The position numbers were made by a program, and so were the translations under genes. 64,000 nucleotides of DNA from NCBI GenBank assembly GCA_004794655.1, contig SMMW01000522.1, forward strand, positions 186,001-250,000, given 5' to 3'. The notes under the pieces were generated by a model, which was given only the letters and a program-made list of their open reading frames with translations, was not told the origin of the DNA and did no database searches. Within the stretch, counting starts at the first letter, position 1. Every line of letters starts with the position of its first letter. The stretch is from Marisa cornuarietis (Eukaryota; Mollusca; Gastropoda; Architaenioglossa; Ampullariidae). This document shows positions 1 to 12,193 of this stretch, one piece after another.

Positions 1-356
1 AACTTGAAAGAGGAGCAAATCCTTAACTGCGCAAACTCTGACCAGATGAAATTCGCGCATTATGTAACCCTTTTACCCAGGTTTTTCTCATCTAATTTTT
101 TTAATTGAAGAAAGATACCTTTTAGCCCGACTCATCTGGGTCTTTGTACGTGACTCTTTCGTTCGTCAGAAATGAACGAGTGTTTTTGATGACTTGAAGT
201 ACAGAATGCAATAAGTGTAGCTTTTAAATACACTGCTAATTGTGATATAATTCTGATGTTATAATGTCTGTATAGATATTAATGAATATAAGCTTGCATT
301 TGCAAATGTTATGATGGATAATTTTATTGCAATTTTTGACTTGTCATATAGCTAGT

Positions 357-1909
357 CCGGGGGCCGGTCATTTCGTCACGGCCATTTCGTCCCACTCCAA
401 AAGTCAATTCGTCACACGTATGTCCATTTCGTCCCATGTATGGTCCATTTCATCACAAGACAGAAAAGTCAAATCGTCGCAAGCCCAATCAGCAAAGTCT
501 CTATATAATGATAATAAGCAAAAAAAAAAAGTCAAAATACAAGTTCACAATAATGACAAAATCTTTAATGTAAAAGATTGTTTAAAAGAGAAAAATCACG
601 GGTATTTGCCATTGTAAGATTCGTTCTTGGCGTGCGTATTGCCAAGCGACCATTTTGTTCAGTAACATGGTGGCTACAATTATTCGCATGGTTCTGTTTA
701 AAATAAGCAGCTGAGCTTGTGTATCTATATTATTCGAACAATGTATGGCTCTTTTAATAATATTTGACATTAATAGCTACTTGTTACATTGGTGCTCGAT
801 TTGCCTTTTGAGCTTGTGATGATTTGACTTTTCTGTCTTGTGACGAAAAGGACATACGTGTGATGAATTGACTTTTGGTGTGGGACAAAATGGTAGTGAC
901 GAAATGGTCTTGTGACGAGTTGATCTATGACCGTTTCATAACACCTCACATTAGGGGGCTGATCATTTCGTCACAAGACCATTTTGTTCAGTAACATGGT
1001 GGCTACAATTATTCGCATGGTTCTGTTTAAAATAAGCAGCTGAGCTTGAGCATCTATATTGTTCGAACAACGTATGGCTCTTTTAATAATATTTGATGCT
1101 AATAGCTACTTGTTACGTTGGTGCTTGATTCGCCTTTTGGGCTTGTGAAGATTTGACTTTTCTGTATTGTGACAAAATGGACCATACATGGGACGAAATG
1201 GACATACGCGTGATGAATTGACTTTTGGTGGGGGACAAAATGGTAGTGACGAGTTGACCTATAACTTTTCCATAACACCTCACATTGGGGGGCCGATCAT
1301 TTCATCACAAGACCATTTCGTCACTACCATGTCATCCCACACCAAAATCAATTCGTCGCACGTATGCCCATTTCGTCCCATGTATGGTTCATTTTGTCCC
1401 AGGACAGAAAAGCCAAATCGTCACAAGCCCAATCAGCGAAGTCTCTGCATATAATAATAATAAGCAAAGAAAAAGTCTAAATACAAGTTTGCAATACAAT
1501 CATGACAAAATCTTTAATGTAAAAGATTGTTTAAAAGAGAAAAATCACCCGTATTTACCGTTGTAAGATTCGTTCTTGGCGTGCGTATTGCCAAGCGACC
1601 ATTTTGTTCAGTAACATGGTGGCTACAACTATTCGCATGGCTCTGTTTAATATAAGCAGCTGACCTTGTGTATCTATATTATTCGAACAATGTATGGCTC
1701 TTTTAATAATATTTGACATTAATAGCTACTTGTTACATTGGTGCTCGATTTGCCTTTTGGGCTTGTGATGATTTGACTTTTCTGTCTTGTGACGAAATGG
1801 ACAATACATGTGATATGAAATGGACATACGTGTGACGAATTGACTTTTGGCGTGGGACAAAATGGTAGTGATGAAATGGTCTTGTGACGAGTTGACCTAT
1901 GGCCCTCAC
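357..1909. mobile_element. Tandem cluster of three CATTTCGTCAC-type inverted-repeat MITEs
   Basis: Three head-to-tail copies of one non-coding element. The left arm (357-489 and 1286-1440) is built from short repeats of the type CATTTCGTCAC/CCATTTCGTCCC. The right arm (about 803-935, 1130-1275 and 1750-1909) is its inverted counterpart (GTGACGAAATGG). Between the arms lies a unique-looking core of about 300 bp with the landmark GTTCAGTAACATGGTGGCTA. Copies 1 and 3 are near full length, about 600 bp. Copy 2 (about 954-1286) keeps only the first 30 bp of the left arm and then jumps into the core. Each internal junction reads CCTCACATT followed by a G-run. There is no transposase, so this is a non-autonomous foldback/MITE family whose superfamily I cannot assign. 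The short reading frames here are repeat artefacts. Confidence 0.8.
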
Positions 1910-2050
1910 ATTGAAATAGAATGAGCATATCATAAAGCATAAGTTTCATAATCATGTTGGCTTCTGTTGTGAGCATTTTTAGTCAAACTTATATACATTC
2001 AATAAGTTCAATTACAGTAAAATATTGAGATGAATATTTTTTTCTTTTAG

Positions 2051-5000
2051 CAAATTACTGGCATTGAGGATGTGGACACATGCATGGCCATTCTCACACA
2101 GCAGGAGTGGAATCTTGAGGTAAAGGCCTAGCTTGCTTCTACAAAAACATTAGTCTGGAGATATTTGGTCTTTGCAAGTGTAAAAGGAAAGTGGAAGATA
2201 TCGCGAGGTGTTGACTGTTTTGGGTATGCATCAGATAATATACAGGCATGCACACAGTCAACAATTGCTGTATGTATTGTGTGCCATGAGGAAAAATGAG
2301 ACTGAAATATTGAATTTCTATGTGTATTTGCAGCTGGCTGTCAATACTATCATGCATGATGAACCAGTTACAGAGGTAGATGCCAGTCCTGGTCGTATGT
2401 CTGACATAGACATCATTCACTCCAGCAGTGCACCAGAACACATTAGTCCAGTTGTTATTGATGATGATGCTTCAGCATCAGGACCCTCCAGTTCTCACAG
2501 TTTTAGCAGTATCCGCAATCCAAGTCGGATGATACACTTTAACGTAGAATATCGTCTTCGCAATATCCCTATTGTTTTACCAGATTCAGAAACAGTTGGT
2601 AAGCCTTCAGTTTTTATCCTGCTGCATTTTGAAGACTTTGTATCTTTGTGTAATTGAGTTTATTAATCCATATGAAATATTCACATTTATTTCTCTGCAC
2701 CTCGGTTTGTATCCCATGCATCTCTTCCAGTTAATAGATCTGAAATCTACTGTGTGAGAGTCAAGCTTTATGGATTCTGTAGGTTTAAAATTCTGTTTAC
2801 ACGGTAAAACTTGGCACTTAACTTACCATAGAAGGATTGTTCAACATGATTGCTTAAGATGCATTCGGCATAGAGTTTGGTTCCATGTATTTTTCAGGAA
2901 AAATCAAAGAGATAATACAGGCAGAGCTAGGAATTCCAGTTGACAAGCAGCAGTTAAAAGGACTTGTAAAGCGCCACGTAGAGGACTCTGTATGTTTGCA
3001 CTCTGCCTTAATGTGTTGGTAGTTAGAAATTACATCCAGTTTAATTTATAATTGATAAAGATTTAATATTGAAAAGTGTTCATTGTATGTTCAAATTACT
3101 GAGGAATAATGCATCATTTTATATGATGTCAGCAAAATTATCTTGATATTTTTTCTAAGATACACAGTAACAGTAAATATCTTCTTAAAAGTATATGATT
3201 TCCTATTTAGTAGAATATGATGATTTTTTTTTTAAAAAACTTTGTAAATATATTTGAATTATTTGCTGATGGGAAATTTAAAGTTGCTCACATTGTAATC
3301 TGAAAAAAATCTAGGTAGAGTTTTAAAAATTAGTACAAGCAGCAATTATTTTTGTCAAGTTACATTTGGCTTTTGATCATTTGCCGTATTATAACATGTT
3401 TAGTAGAGAAAAACTTTCATCTAAGGAAAGAGTGTATGTTTGATAGAGTTTTTTTTATTGCAGGTTGTATTGCAAGATCTTCATTTACCCAAGGAGAACG
3501 TCCTGTACTTGCTGACACCAGATCTATGCAGTCCCACAGATAATACTTCTAATGTAGACAATGGTCAGGTGTAAGTACAAAGAAAATCTTTTAAATGTCT
3601 GCAAATATAGGTTTATTCAAATGTTTTTGTATTATATATGTATGCATATACTGTGTATGAATGTTTTACAAGTATGACACTGATTGACTTCACAAAAGTA
3701 GTCCTTCCAAGTGGTGCAGTAAGGAGGTTTTAAGGAATTGTTTAATGTGCTGATCGGGTTAACATCATACACTACCCTCACATCATTATTTACACATTTT
3801 TTTCCTTTATACCAGTCTGGTTACTTTGGTTGCGATCAGAATTGTCTGACAATGCCAGCTGACTATCCAACATTTTAATTAGGAAGAAAAAGGACCCAAA
3901 ATCCCTTTCCTTTTTAATATTTATTTCAATCTTTAGAATCTTGCTTGACCTTCAGCAGCCCTCTCCCAAATACAACCACCAAACAAAATGTCCTTATCTT
4001 ATTGCATTTAAGGCTTTTTAGGAATAATGGCTATACACTGAAAGATGCTGTTGCAAATGTCACCTGAATGCTGAATGTGAACTTTCCAGGTCTCATCGGA
4101 ATGATGAATATAGACTCAAAGTTGTCTATCGTAATGGATCCTCATACAGAATTTACAACTTGAATCTTAAAGGTAGCAAGACCATTAAGGAGGTAAGATA
4201 ATGACAGTTTGGAATAAAAATAAATTTTAAAGATGTTTATGTATGAGTAAGACATACCTTGGTCCAGAATTTAATAATGCTTCTATGTGAGGATGTTTTC
4301 TCAATGTTGATAGCATGCATTGTTTGTATGTATGTGCATGCTTGCATACACATTATATCAACATGTATGAAGATGCAGGTTTTGCAGATTAAAGTTTATG
4401 GTTTAAACATCAGGCATGTTCTTGAAATTTCTATAAATTGGTTGGTATGGCATTAACCTTTGTGAAAAATGTGTGTGCTTTTAACAGTGCTTTGGCATGC
4501 CCAGAATGTTTATGAACTGGAGTAATCTAATTAATATAATTCTTGTTTGCAGGTTAAGCAAGATGTGTATTCTCTAACAGATGTCCCAGTGCGATACCAA
4601 GAGTGGAGGGGATGGCCTTCGGGAGTTAGCGAAGATGTAGGTATTTCATGTTGGGATTAACAACTTGCAATAATTTTTTTTTAATGTGACATTTAAGTCT
4701 TTCCCTGTGACAGGGAACAGTATAAAGTTCCATCTGCCATTTCTTTCAGGAGAGTCTGTGTTCTTGTGGCATATCATTTCCCGCTCATGAACTGGAGGTA
4801 GAGAGAAAAGTGTCTACAAACCTAGAGCAACACCCAGTGCCTAATAATGAGGTAGGTGTTGTTGGTAAAGAAAATGCTTACTGATGGTCTCTCCCTTTAT
4901 TGTGCAGCAAATGTGCATAGCTAATCTGCTAAATGGAGCTTGTTCAACACTTGGGTGAAAAAGATCCATTCGTTTTTAAGGCAAAATAAAATACAAAAAA

Positions 5001-8000
5001 GGAACCGATTTTGTTTGACAATAAATATGCAGATAATAAATGGTACACAGATATAAAATTTCATATATATTTTATGTATTGGGGCTGGGTATAATAATAA
5101 TAATAAAGTTTTTTTGTATAGCACCTTATCCCTACCCTAAGGGCAAGTTCAAGGCCCTTCACAAAAAATAAATACATTTTTACAGCATGGTCTACAGAAA
5201 ACTCCTTGATATCCAGATTTTCAGCCCTGTGGATAGTCTCCTGATATGAAGTTGCACGTTATTCCCGCTGAGCAGTTGCCACATGTCTTATCACAGTTGA
5301 GGCCAGACGAACCCGTATAGCAAGCTTCTTTACAGAAAAGTAACTGTTATCCTGCAGCACACCCTGTCTCACACCTGTGTCATCGATGTTACACAGACTG
5401 TGTTTTGTGCAGGTGCCACATGTGTTGTTGCAACTCACACCATGGTACCAGCTCTACAGGAGTCATTATAGTACCTTCCCTGATATCCAGCATGCAGTCG
5501 ATAGGACATTTTCCTATTACAATGGTGCATGTTGTTCTCTCAGAGCAGTTGCCGCATGTGCTGCTACAGTTGGGGCCATACTTTACACTAGGGTAGCTTG
5601 TATCCTGCAGCCCATTCTTTGTCACAGCTGCCGGTAGAGAGATTACACGGACTATTTAATGTGCAGTTGCCGCAATGTTTCCTTGCAGCCTGCGCTGTAC
5701 GTACCAGTTGTAATAGTTTAATGCAGGATGGTGGCTGATATCCAGCACCACATAACCTTAAACAATCTCCTAATGAGGCATCGTAAGTACTTCCTTTGAA
5801 ACACCTACCACAAGTGTTGCTGCAGCCTACACCAAAGGAACCTTTCTTGTTTGTTTCATTGCAATACAGCCACTGATTTCCGAGCACACAACCCGTTGAG
5901 TACACCCCACGTACTGGGTTACACACTTTAGGGGAATTCACTTTTGTCATGAGTCCTGTAAGACTAATAACATAGAGCAACACCAGAAAATCAATCTAGT
6001 GGTTATGCCAGTTGTTTAAATGATGTCGTAAAAAAGTAGATATGTGGGGAAAATCTTACTGATATGTGGCATTGATCCATATAAAATTGACTCATCGTCA
6101 GTTCAAACTGGAAGTTCATATTGTGATTTTGTAGTCTGCATAACTAACCTAGTAGTGACAAGAGTTTACAGAGATGATACAAAATGGAGAGATGCTGTTT
6201 TCAAACCATGTGTTTTTTCATCTATTTATTATCCAAGTGTTGTCAAAAAAAGTCAGCAAGGAAATGTTTACCTAGTCTGTAGATCTGACTATGAGTGAAA
6301 CTGAAAAAAGAAAAAATTGGGTTGATTAGACAATATTAGTGGTAGTAAAGATAATGAATTCCAAGTCAACATAGTGGGGATAACCACAATAGAAAAATGT
6401 AGATTTTGTTTCAGAGTGTTGGGGAAAAAATAAAGAAAAATCCAAATAAATAAAACCTTATAAACCTGTCTCTGAAAACAAGTGCAGGGTAAAGTGTAAC
6501 TATACAGTATATGCTTGGTAACATGAAATGTATTGTGATAATGATAGTTGTGGATTTAGCTGGTTTCATTAACTGAATGTTGATGTTAAAAAGAGGAAAA
6601 TGGCTTTGTAATAGATGCAGGCAGTTTCCATTTTTTGATAGTTGAAAGATAATACATGGTTCCCTCTTGTATGATGATACCTTTTCTTGCATTTTGTAAG
6701 TCAGTTTAGTTTGATTTGCTCTGTAGTATTTACCACCGATTTCTTATCATTGAGATGCTCACTTAACCATTTGTTGGTGAATTGAATGGGTCAGGAATTT
6801 GAAATCCTTGAAATTGCATGATCAGGCATATTTATAGCTGCTGCCTAATATGAAAAACACCAAATTTTGATTAGTATTAAGTGAAATCTGCAAATCAGGT
6901 AAAGAAGGGGAGATAAAGATGATTTTGACATCACTCTGGAAATGGAAAACAACACAAAAACTAAAAATCATCCATAAAAATAGTTCACTTACCACTGATG
7001 AAATGACGATGTCCTAGTTTGTGATGATCGATAACTGAATTGAATGTAATCTCCTTGTGGCCAATTTCATCTTTCTTCTTTTAGTTCATTTCTTACATTC
7101 TACACCTTGATTTCTTATTATTTTTGACAGTATCTCTAAAGGAGCAAATGCCTAGGACAAGTAAGATAGGCATGTTGACAAAGTCTACCAAAATGGTGAT
7201 TTCCTGACAACCTCTACCTCTTATTTTATGCTGCCACCCTTTCAAAATACCTCATAGCAAAAACCCTCTGTAAAGGAACTCAAGAGAGCAGTGTGCTAGA
7301 TATCAGAGAATGCACAGTTACACAGTGAAGTGAAGAAAGGATTGTGACATTCCATTGTTAATACTCATGTAAATTTGTCTTCTGTTGTTGAAGGCATCTA
7401 TGGAGTCAGAAAGTGATGAAGAAAACATGGATATTGCAAATGATGAAGATTTGTTTGAGGTCCCATCATCTCGCCGAATTGCACCTCTCAGTAAGTTCTT
7501 AATTTAATGGGGGACTTTGTAAAAGGTACTTTGCCAATTGAGGTATGTGGTACCTCTATACTTTTGCATAGATCGATCTACTTCATAAAAGACAGGTTTA
7601 GAGAGGGATTATTCTCAGGGAAAATACTTGTACTTCGATATAGAATGTCCTTATGAGACTTATTTAGAAAAAAGAAATTTTTCCTAAAGTAGAATTATTT
7701 TTAGTAACATTAGAAATAAATGATACATACTTTTATCCTAGTCAACACAGCATGGTTGTTTAAGTAGCCAAGGATGCTACCAACCCCAGGAGTTAATTTA
7801 CTTTATATTTGTGATTAATTAAATGTATTTTCATATTTTTGTATTGTTTTTATTTCCTGCATGTTTCTTTCAAACTTGTTGATTACATCTTTTAATGGCA
7901 GAGTGTTTTGTGCATCATAGTATAGTACATCATTGCTAGCCAGTGTTTTTTTTGTTTTTAATATTTCACTTTCCTGAAGTCTTATTACTTTTTGGTCAGT

Positions 8001-11000
8001 GCAGAGGTTTTGCTGTGTTGCCGCACAGTATAAATTTATTAAATGAAATGAAATTAAACATTAATAAGTCAAGATATGATTTTTGACTAAAAAGTATGTG
8101 ACACCAGATGGAAGTTACATCAAGGTATCAGGTGAGTGGCAGACTGTTTTTCATTAGTTAATAAGGTGGAGTCCCTGCCTGAACTGGCTTGGGGTTGACA
8201 GAGATGTAAAAGTCATCATGTTAATCAACAAGAATTATGAAATTAATGACATTATCTTGAAATACATTTCTGCCTTCTTTGTTTCCATAGTTTCACCTAA
8301 TGCTCAGACGGAAGCAGAAGCTCTAGAACAGTTCACACATGAGTTTTCTGAAAGGTGGGGATATTTCTGCTTTTGTTTTTGTTTGCTTGCAGGGAGGAGG
8401 AAATAATTGTACACTGAGTATTCTTTTTCAATTAGTTTCCTTTATGACAGCATCACGCCATCGCACTCTGAACCTTTTATGTTTTTGTTGCTGAAAGAAA
8501 ATAGCATTGAAATTGTTACTACTTCTATTAATCTGATAGCTTTATGTATGGATTTTGTTGAATGATAATTAGCTGACATCTTGCAGGTATGGTGAAATTC
8601 ATCCCGTCTTCTACATTGGTTCCCTGGATGATGCTATTCGAGATGCTTTACAAGTAAAAGCAACAGATGTGAGTATATATATATATATATAGAGAGAGAA
8701 ATCTTTCTATACAAATCATTTCTGTGTTCATAAACAGGTGAGGCAAGCACTTGCCTATCTAGGGAGATTTCAGCAAGACGTACTTTGTAACACATTGTAA
8801 TTCCATTATAGTTATTACTTTACCAGAGATGTATATATATATATATAAAGGTTTTTTTTAAACTTCAGTGGATATCACTGTTGTCTTCAAAAATATGTTA
8901 TTGGGTCTGCTGTGAAAATATGCAATTCCCAATAAGAATAATAAAAGTAAACTAGTTTAGGTATATTGTTCTGATAACTTCAGAATAGTGAGAAATTGCC
9001 CTGTGTTTTCAGCGTAAATTGTTGGCGCTGTATCTACACCACGATGGCAGCATCCAGGCCAATGTCTTCTGTTCCCAGCTTTTGTGCTCAGAGAGTGTGG
9101 TAAATGTGTTGTCAGCAAACTTTCTCACTTGGGCTTGGGACTTGACTCATCCTGAAAATATGGCCAGGTAAGTGATTTTTTTTTTCAAATGCAGCACATT
9201 TAGTTTCTTTTATCAATCTTATGCTTTAAAAATTATTGCCTGTTCCTGCATTGTTTACTAGTTAATCTAATCTGTTTTACATATAAATATTTTTACATAG
9301 TTTTGGTATTTTGTGTGCAGATTTTTAACAATAGCTACCAAATATTTTGGTATTTTGTGTCTGCAGGTTTTTAACATTAGCTACCAAACATTTTGGAAGC
9401 ATAGCTGCCAGCCAAATTCGTAGCTACAGAACTGAGCAGTTGCCAGCACTTCTCATAATTTCCCGTTCTAAAGCCACTAATGAAGTCATTGATGCCATTC
9501 AAGGTATCACTTAGCTTGTTCATCATGCACATATCTGATGTTAGCACTCATAGTTAAATACAGAGTGAAATCTTACATCACTCCAGTCATATCTACCACT
9601 CACTTGAGTCGAATCGAGCCTGTCATTCCACGTAAGTATATGTCATCCCAACACCAAAAACTGAATCGATCCAAGCTCAAAAGGCAAACCGATGACGTGG
9701 GTTATATATATATATATATCAAATATTACAAACAGAGCCATGTGATGTTCAAATAAGCCACCATCTTACCAAAAAAAAGTCTGTTGGGCAATACACATTC
9801 AGAGAACAAATCTCACAATGGCGCATAAATACCATTTTCTCTTAAATCATTGTTTTGGGGGATAGTCTTGTTCATAGTTATTCCTTAGTTTGAAGTTAAA
9901 TGTGCATGCATATGTTTAGTTAAAAGAAAAATTTGCATATGGTGCATAGCAGCTGTTTGTGTTTACAGGTCATGTGACGTTAGTTGAGCTGATGACACGA
10001 TTACTGCATGCTGTAGATGTCTTTACTGAGCAAAAGGAACTCGATATTGCTGAAGAGGTGAGATTCTTTAGATTATTAACATTATTTCTAAGAGTGGATA
10101 GAAATATAAATGTGGGTACAAATACATTGGCATGTGGTCAGACAAACTAGGCAATATTGTACAGAAAAAGTATGTCATGCTCATAGAATGAAGCACCAGA
10201 ATACAGAAGATGAAGGAATCCAAAATTGGTAAGTCCATGCATACAGTGCAGGAGATGGTTTCAGAAAGGCTCTTTATACACATTTCAGTATGAAATTTTA
10301 TAGGGTTAATGAAATCTGCATTTTAAAGTGAAAATTTGCTTTATCACATTTTCACTTTCCAAGACTTTTTTTCAATCTGAAGCAAGAATAGCTTGTCCAA
10401 ATTCCACTGTATAAGTAATCACTTCCTTTTAAACACTTAAGATTATGACTGGATGTAACATTTTTAGCGAGAACGCATGGACCGTGAACGGATAAAAGCT
10501 GAGCAGGATTTGGCCTACCTAGAGTCTTTGGAGACAGACCGGAAAAAGGTAAATTCTGAAGGGGGAAAATATGAGGGTACTTGTACATTTACAGATTTTT
10601 AAAAAAAGGTTTAAGAAATCTAGTAAATATAAGACAGAAGGCATAAGCTAAGCATGCAGAAAACGAAAATTGGAGTGACTGTATATTTAGAGGGCAACTA
10701 GTCTTATTCAGTGCCTTTTGCATGGTGCTTCATGATTGTGTGTGAGAGTTTTAGGTGGCTTAATGCAGGGGAGGTAATGTTGCTTCTCTAGTAGTGCTTG
10801 TTTGCCTCACAAAGGAAAATATTTTCTAAAAAAAGAACCCAATTCATTCATCCTTTTGGCTGCTATTAGTTGACAAACGGTTATGCTGGTTTTCTAGTAC
10901 TGGTCGTCAGGTGGATCAACTTGACTGACAGCGGCTATGAAAAAGAGTAACTACAATAATACTGTTTATGTTCATTTATTTACTTATGACCAGAAATCAG

Positions 11001-12193
11001 TTTTCATGAAGTAGACCAAATAGTGATTCTTTATTGCATGTCTTTGTTGGCTATGTTCATGTGGGTTTACACAATAAATAAAAAGACAAACAGGACATTT
11101 AACAAAATGCAGTGCTTGACCTCAGGTGAAGTGATTTCTGATACTGATTTTCTTGTCTTTGCTCTCAGGCAGAGGCAGCGAGAGTCGAAGAAGAACGCAT
11201 ACGCCAAGAGAAGGCCAAAGAGATGGAACTCAGGAAGGAAGAAGAGAGAAAGAGACAGAAGGAAGAAGCTATAAAAGAGGTACCTTTTCACTGGGACCAA
11301 TACTGTTTCTCGTTTTAGAACTTGCTTATATGTTGTTGTTTTTTTTAATATTCATTCCAAGAAACAATGTTGGCACTTGTGGGTGCTTTTATTGTGTCAG
11401 GGAAAATCTGGAATCTGAACTATATATGTAATTAGTTTACATGAATATAATTAAGTGAAAGTTACCTTTAATTATTACTATCAACAGTCACATCCTGGTT
11501 TGTTGTGTTGCTGGGACCATGTGAAAAAAATTCATTTGTACCACTGAGATGATTTAGTGGGCAAAATCCATGTTACTGCAAATTGTTATTATTTTGATAA
11601 TGTGAAAATAGTTTCGTTTGATTCATTTAATTCATTGAAAGTTTCTTTAACCCTTTTGCCTTATTTTGCTTGCATGAGCACAACCTTCACCACACACACA
11701 CACACTCTCACTCTCAAGAGATGGAGATGTGCTGAATTTTTATTTTACTTTTCTGCAAAGGCTTTTCAGGCATCTATAGCAAAGTCAGTGCCCGAAGAAC
11801 CAGCTGAGGATGCAGAGGGTGCCATTTCAAGATTACGATTTCGTGTGCCAGGGGGAGGTGTGATCACCCGCAGTTTCTGGTCAGAAAACACTTTGCAAGA
11901 TGTCTTGAATTTTCTTACAGCACAAGGCTTTCACACAGAAGATTACAAAGTTATCACAACATATCCACGGCGGGATGTAAGTAGTTATTTTTTTTAGGCT
12001 GTTGTACATATTTGTTTTTTTTAACTTATGCTAGTATTTCTCCAGTAGAATTTTTAAAATAATAATTGGTGTGTTGGGTTGAGTTGAAGATGTGGCCTTT
12101 TTTTTCCAGATCACACAGCTTGATTCAACTCAGACACTACAGTCAACAAAACTGTTTCCTCAAGAGACATTAACCTTAGAGGAAAAGTCATAG
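2051..12193 (+). CDS. FAF1: FAS-associated factor 1 (first coding exon outside or unseen)
   Basis: Ubiquitin-binding p97/VCP adaptor. Exons: 2051-2119, 2334-2598, 2898-2989, 3464-3570, 4090-4192, 4553-4636, 4750-4851, 7394-7490, 8291-8354, 8587-8668, 9013-9167, 9367-9503, 9969-10057, 10468-10548, 11169-11279, 11770-11976, 12110-12193. All junction phases agree and give 642 residues; human FAF1 has 650, so only about 15 N-terminal residues are missing. In order: UBA (residues 1-35, TGIEDVDTCMAILTQQEWNL), two ubiquitin-like folds (about 85-165 and 180-255), an acidic linker, a UAS thioredoxin-like domain (about 310-455), a charged coiled coil (480-550) and a C-terminal UBX domain (560-640). The UBX S3/S4 loop reads YPR where human has FPR. 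Exon 16 could instead begin at 11761, which also keeps the frame. The introns hold an EGF pseudogene and a decayed MITE. Confidence 0.97.
5085..5175 (-). mobile_element. L2/CR1-like retroelement 3' tail
   Basis: Read on the minus strand, this is the usual 3' end of L2/CR1-like elements. A segment ending in GGTGCTATACAAAAAAAC runs into a (TTA)n microsatellite at 5087-5105. It directly abuts the EGF-repeat pseudogene that lies upstream of it on the same strand. Confidence 0.65.
5205..5985 (-). pseudogene. Apparently intronless EGF-repeat (MEGF/scavenger-receptor-like) pseudogene
   Basis: On the minus strand a hydrophobic, signal-peptide-like stretch (about 5985-5930, LLYVISLTGLM) is followed by cysteine-rich modules of the type GxxCxxTCGxCxxGxxCxxxxGxC. 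At least four modules can be seen. The first two are in one frame (5588-5983). Later ones (GPNCSSTCGNCSE, then GLNCDKTCGNCSAG) are in shifted frames with in-frame stops, so the copy is dead. The modules run together without recognisable introns and are followed by a LINE-like tail, which suggests a processed retrocopy lodged in FAF1 intron 7, antisense to FAF1. In animals such modules occur in MEGF10/SREC-type receptors. The exact parent gene is not identifiable from this fragment. Confidence 0.65.
5990..7393. other. Rest of FAF1 intron 7, no gene seen
   Basis: AT-rich intronic sequence between the EGF pseudogene and FAF1 exon 8. Short open frames at 6044-6298 and 6411-6692 lack recognisable domains and splice context. 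I see no repeat here that I can name. Confidence 0.5.
9590..9900 (-). mobile_element. Decayed copy of the CATTTCGTCAC MITE
   Basis: The order of landmarks matches the minus strand of the elements at 357-1909. An arm remnant (CAAGCTCAAAAGGCAAACCGA at about 9673) is followed by GCCACCATCTTACC, then a GGGCAATACACATTCAGAGA-like core and a CTCTTAAATCATTG-like core. Many substitutions and a (TA)n insertion show that it is much older than the cluster at the left edge. It lies in the FAF1 intron between exons 12 and 13. Confidence 0.6.
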
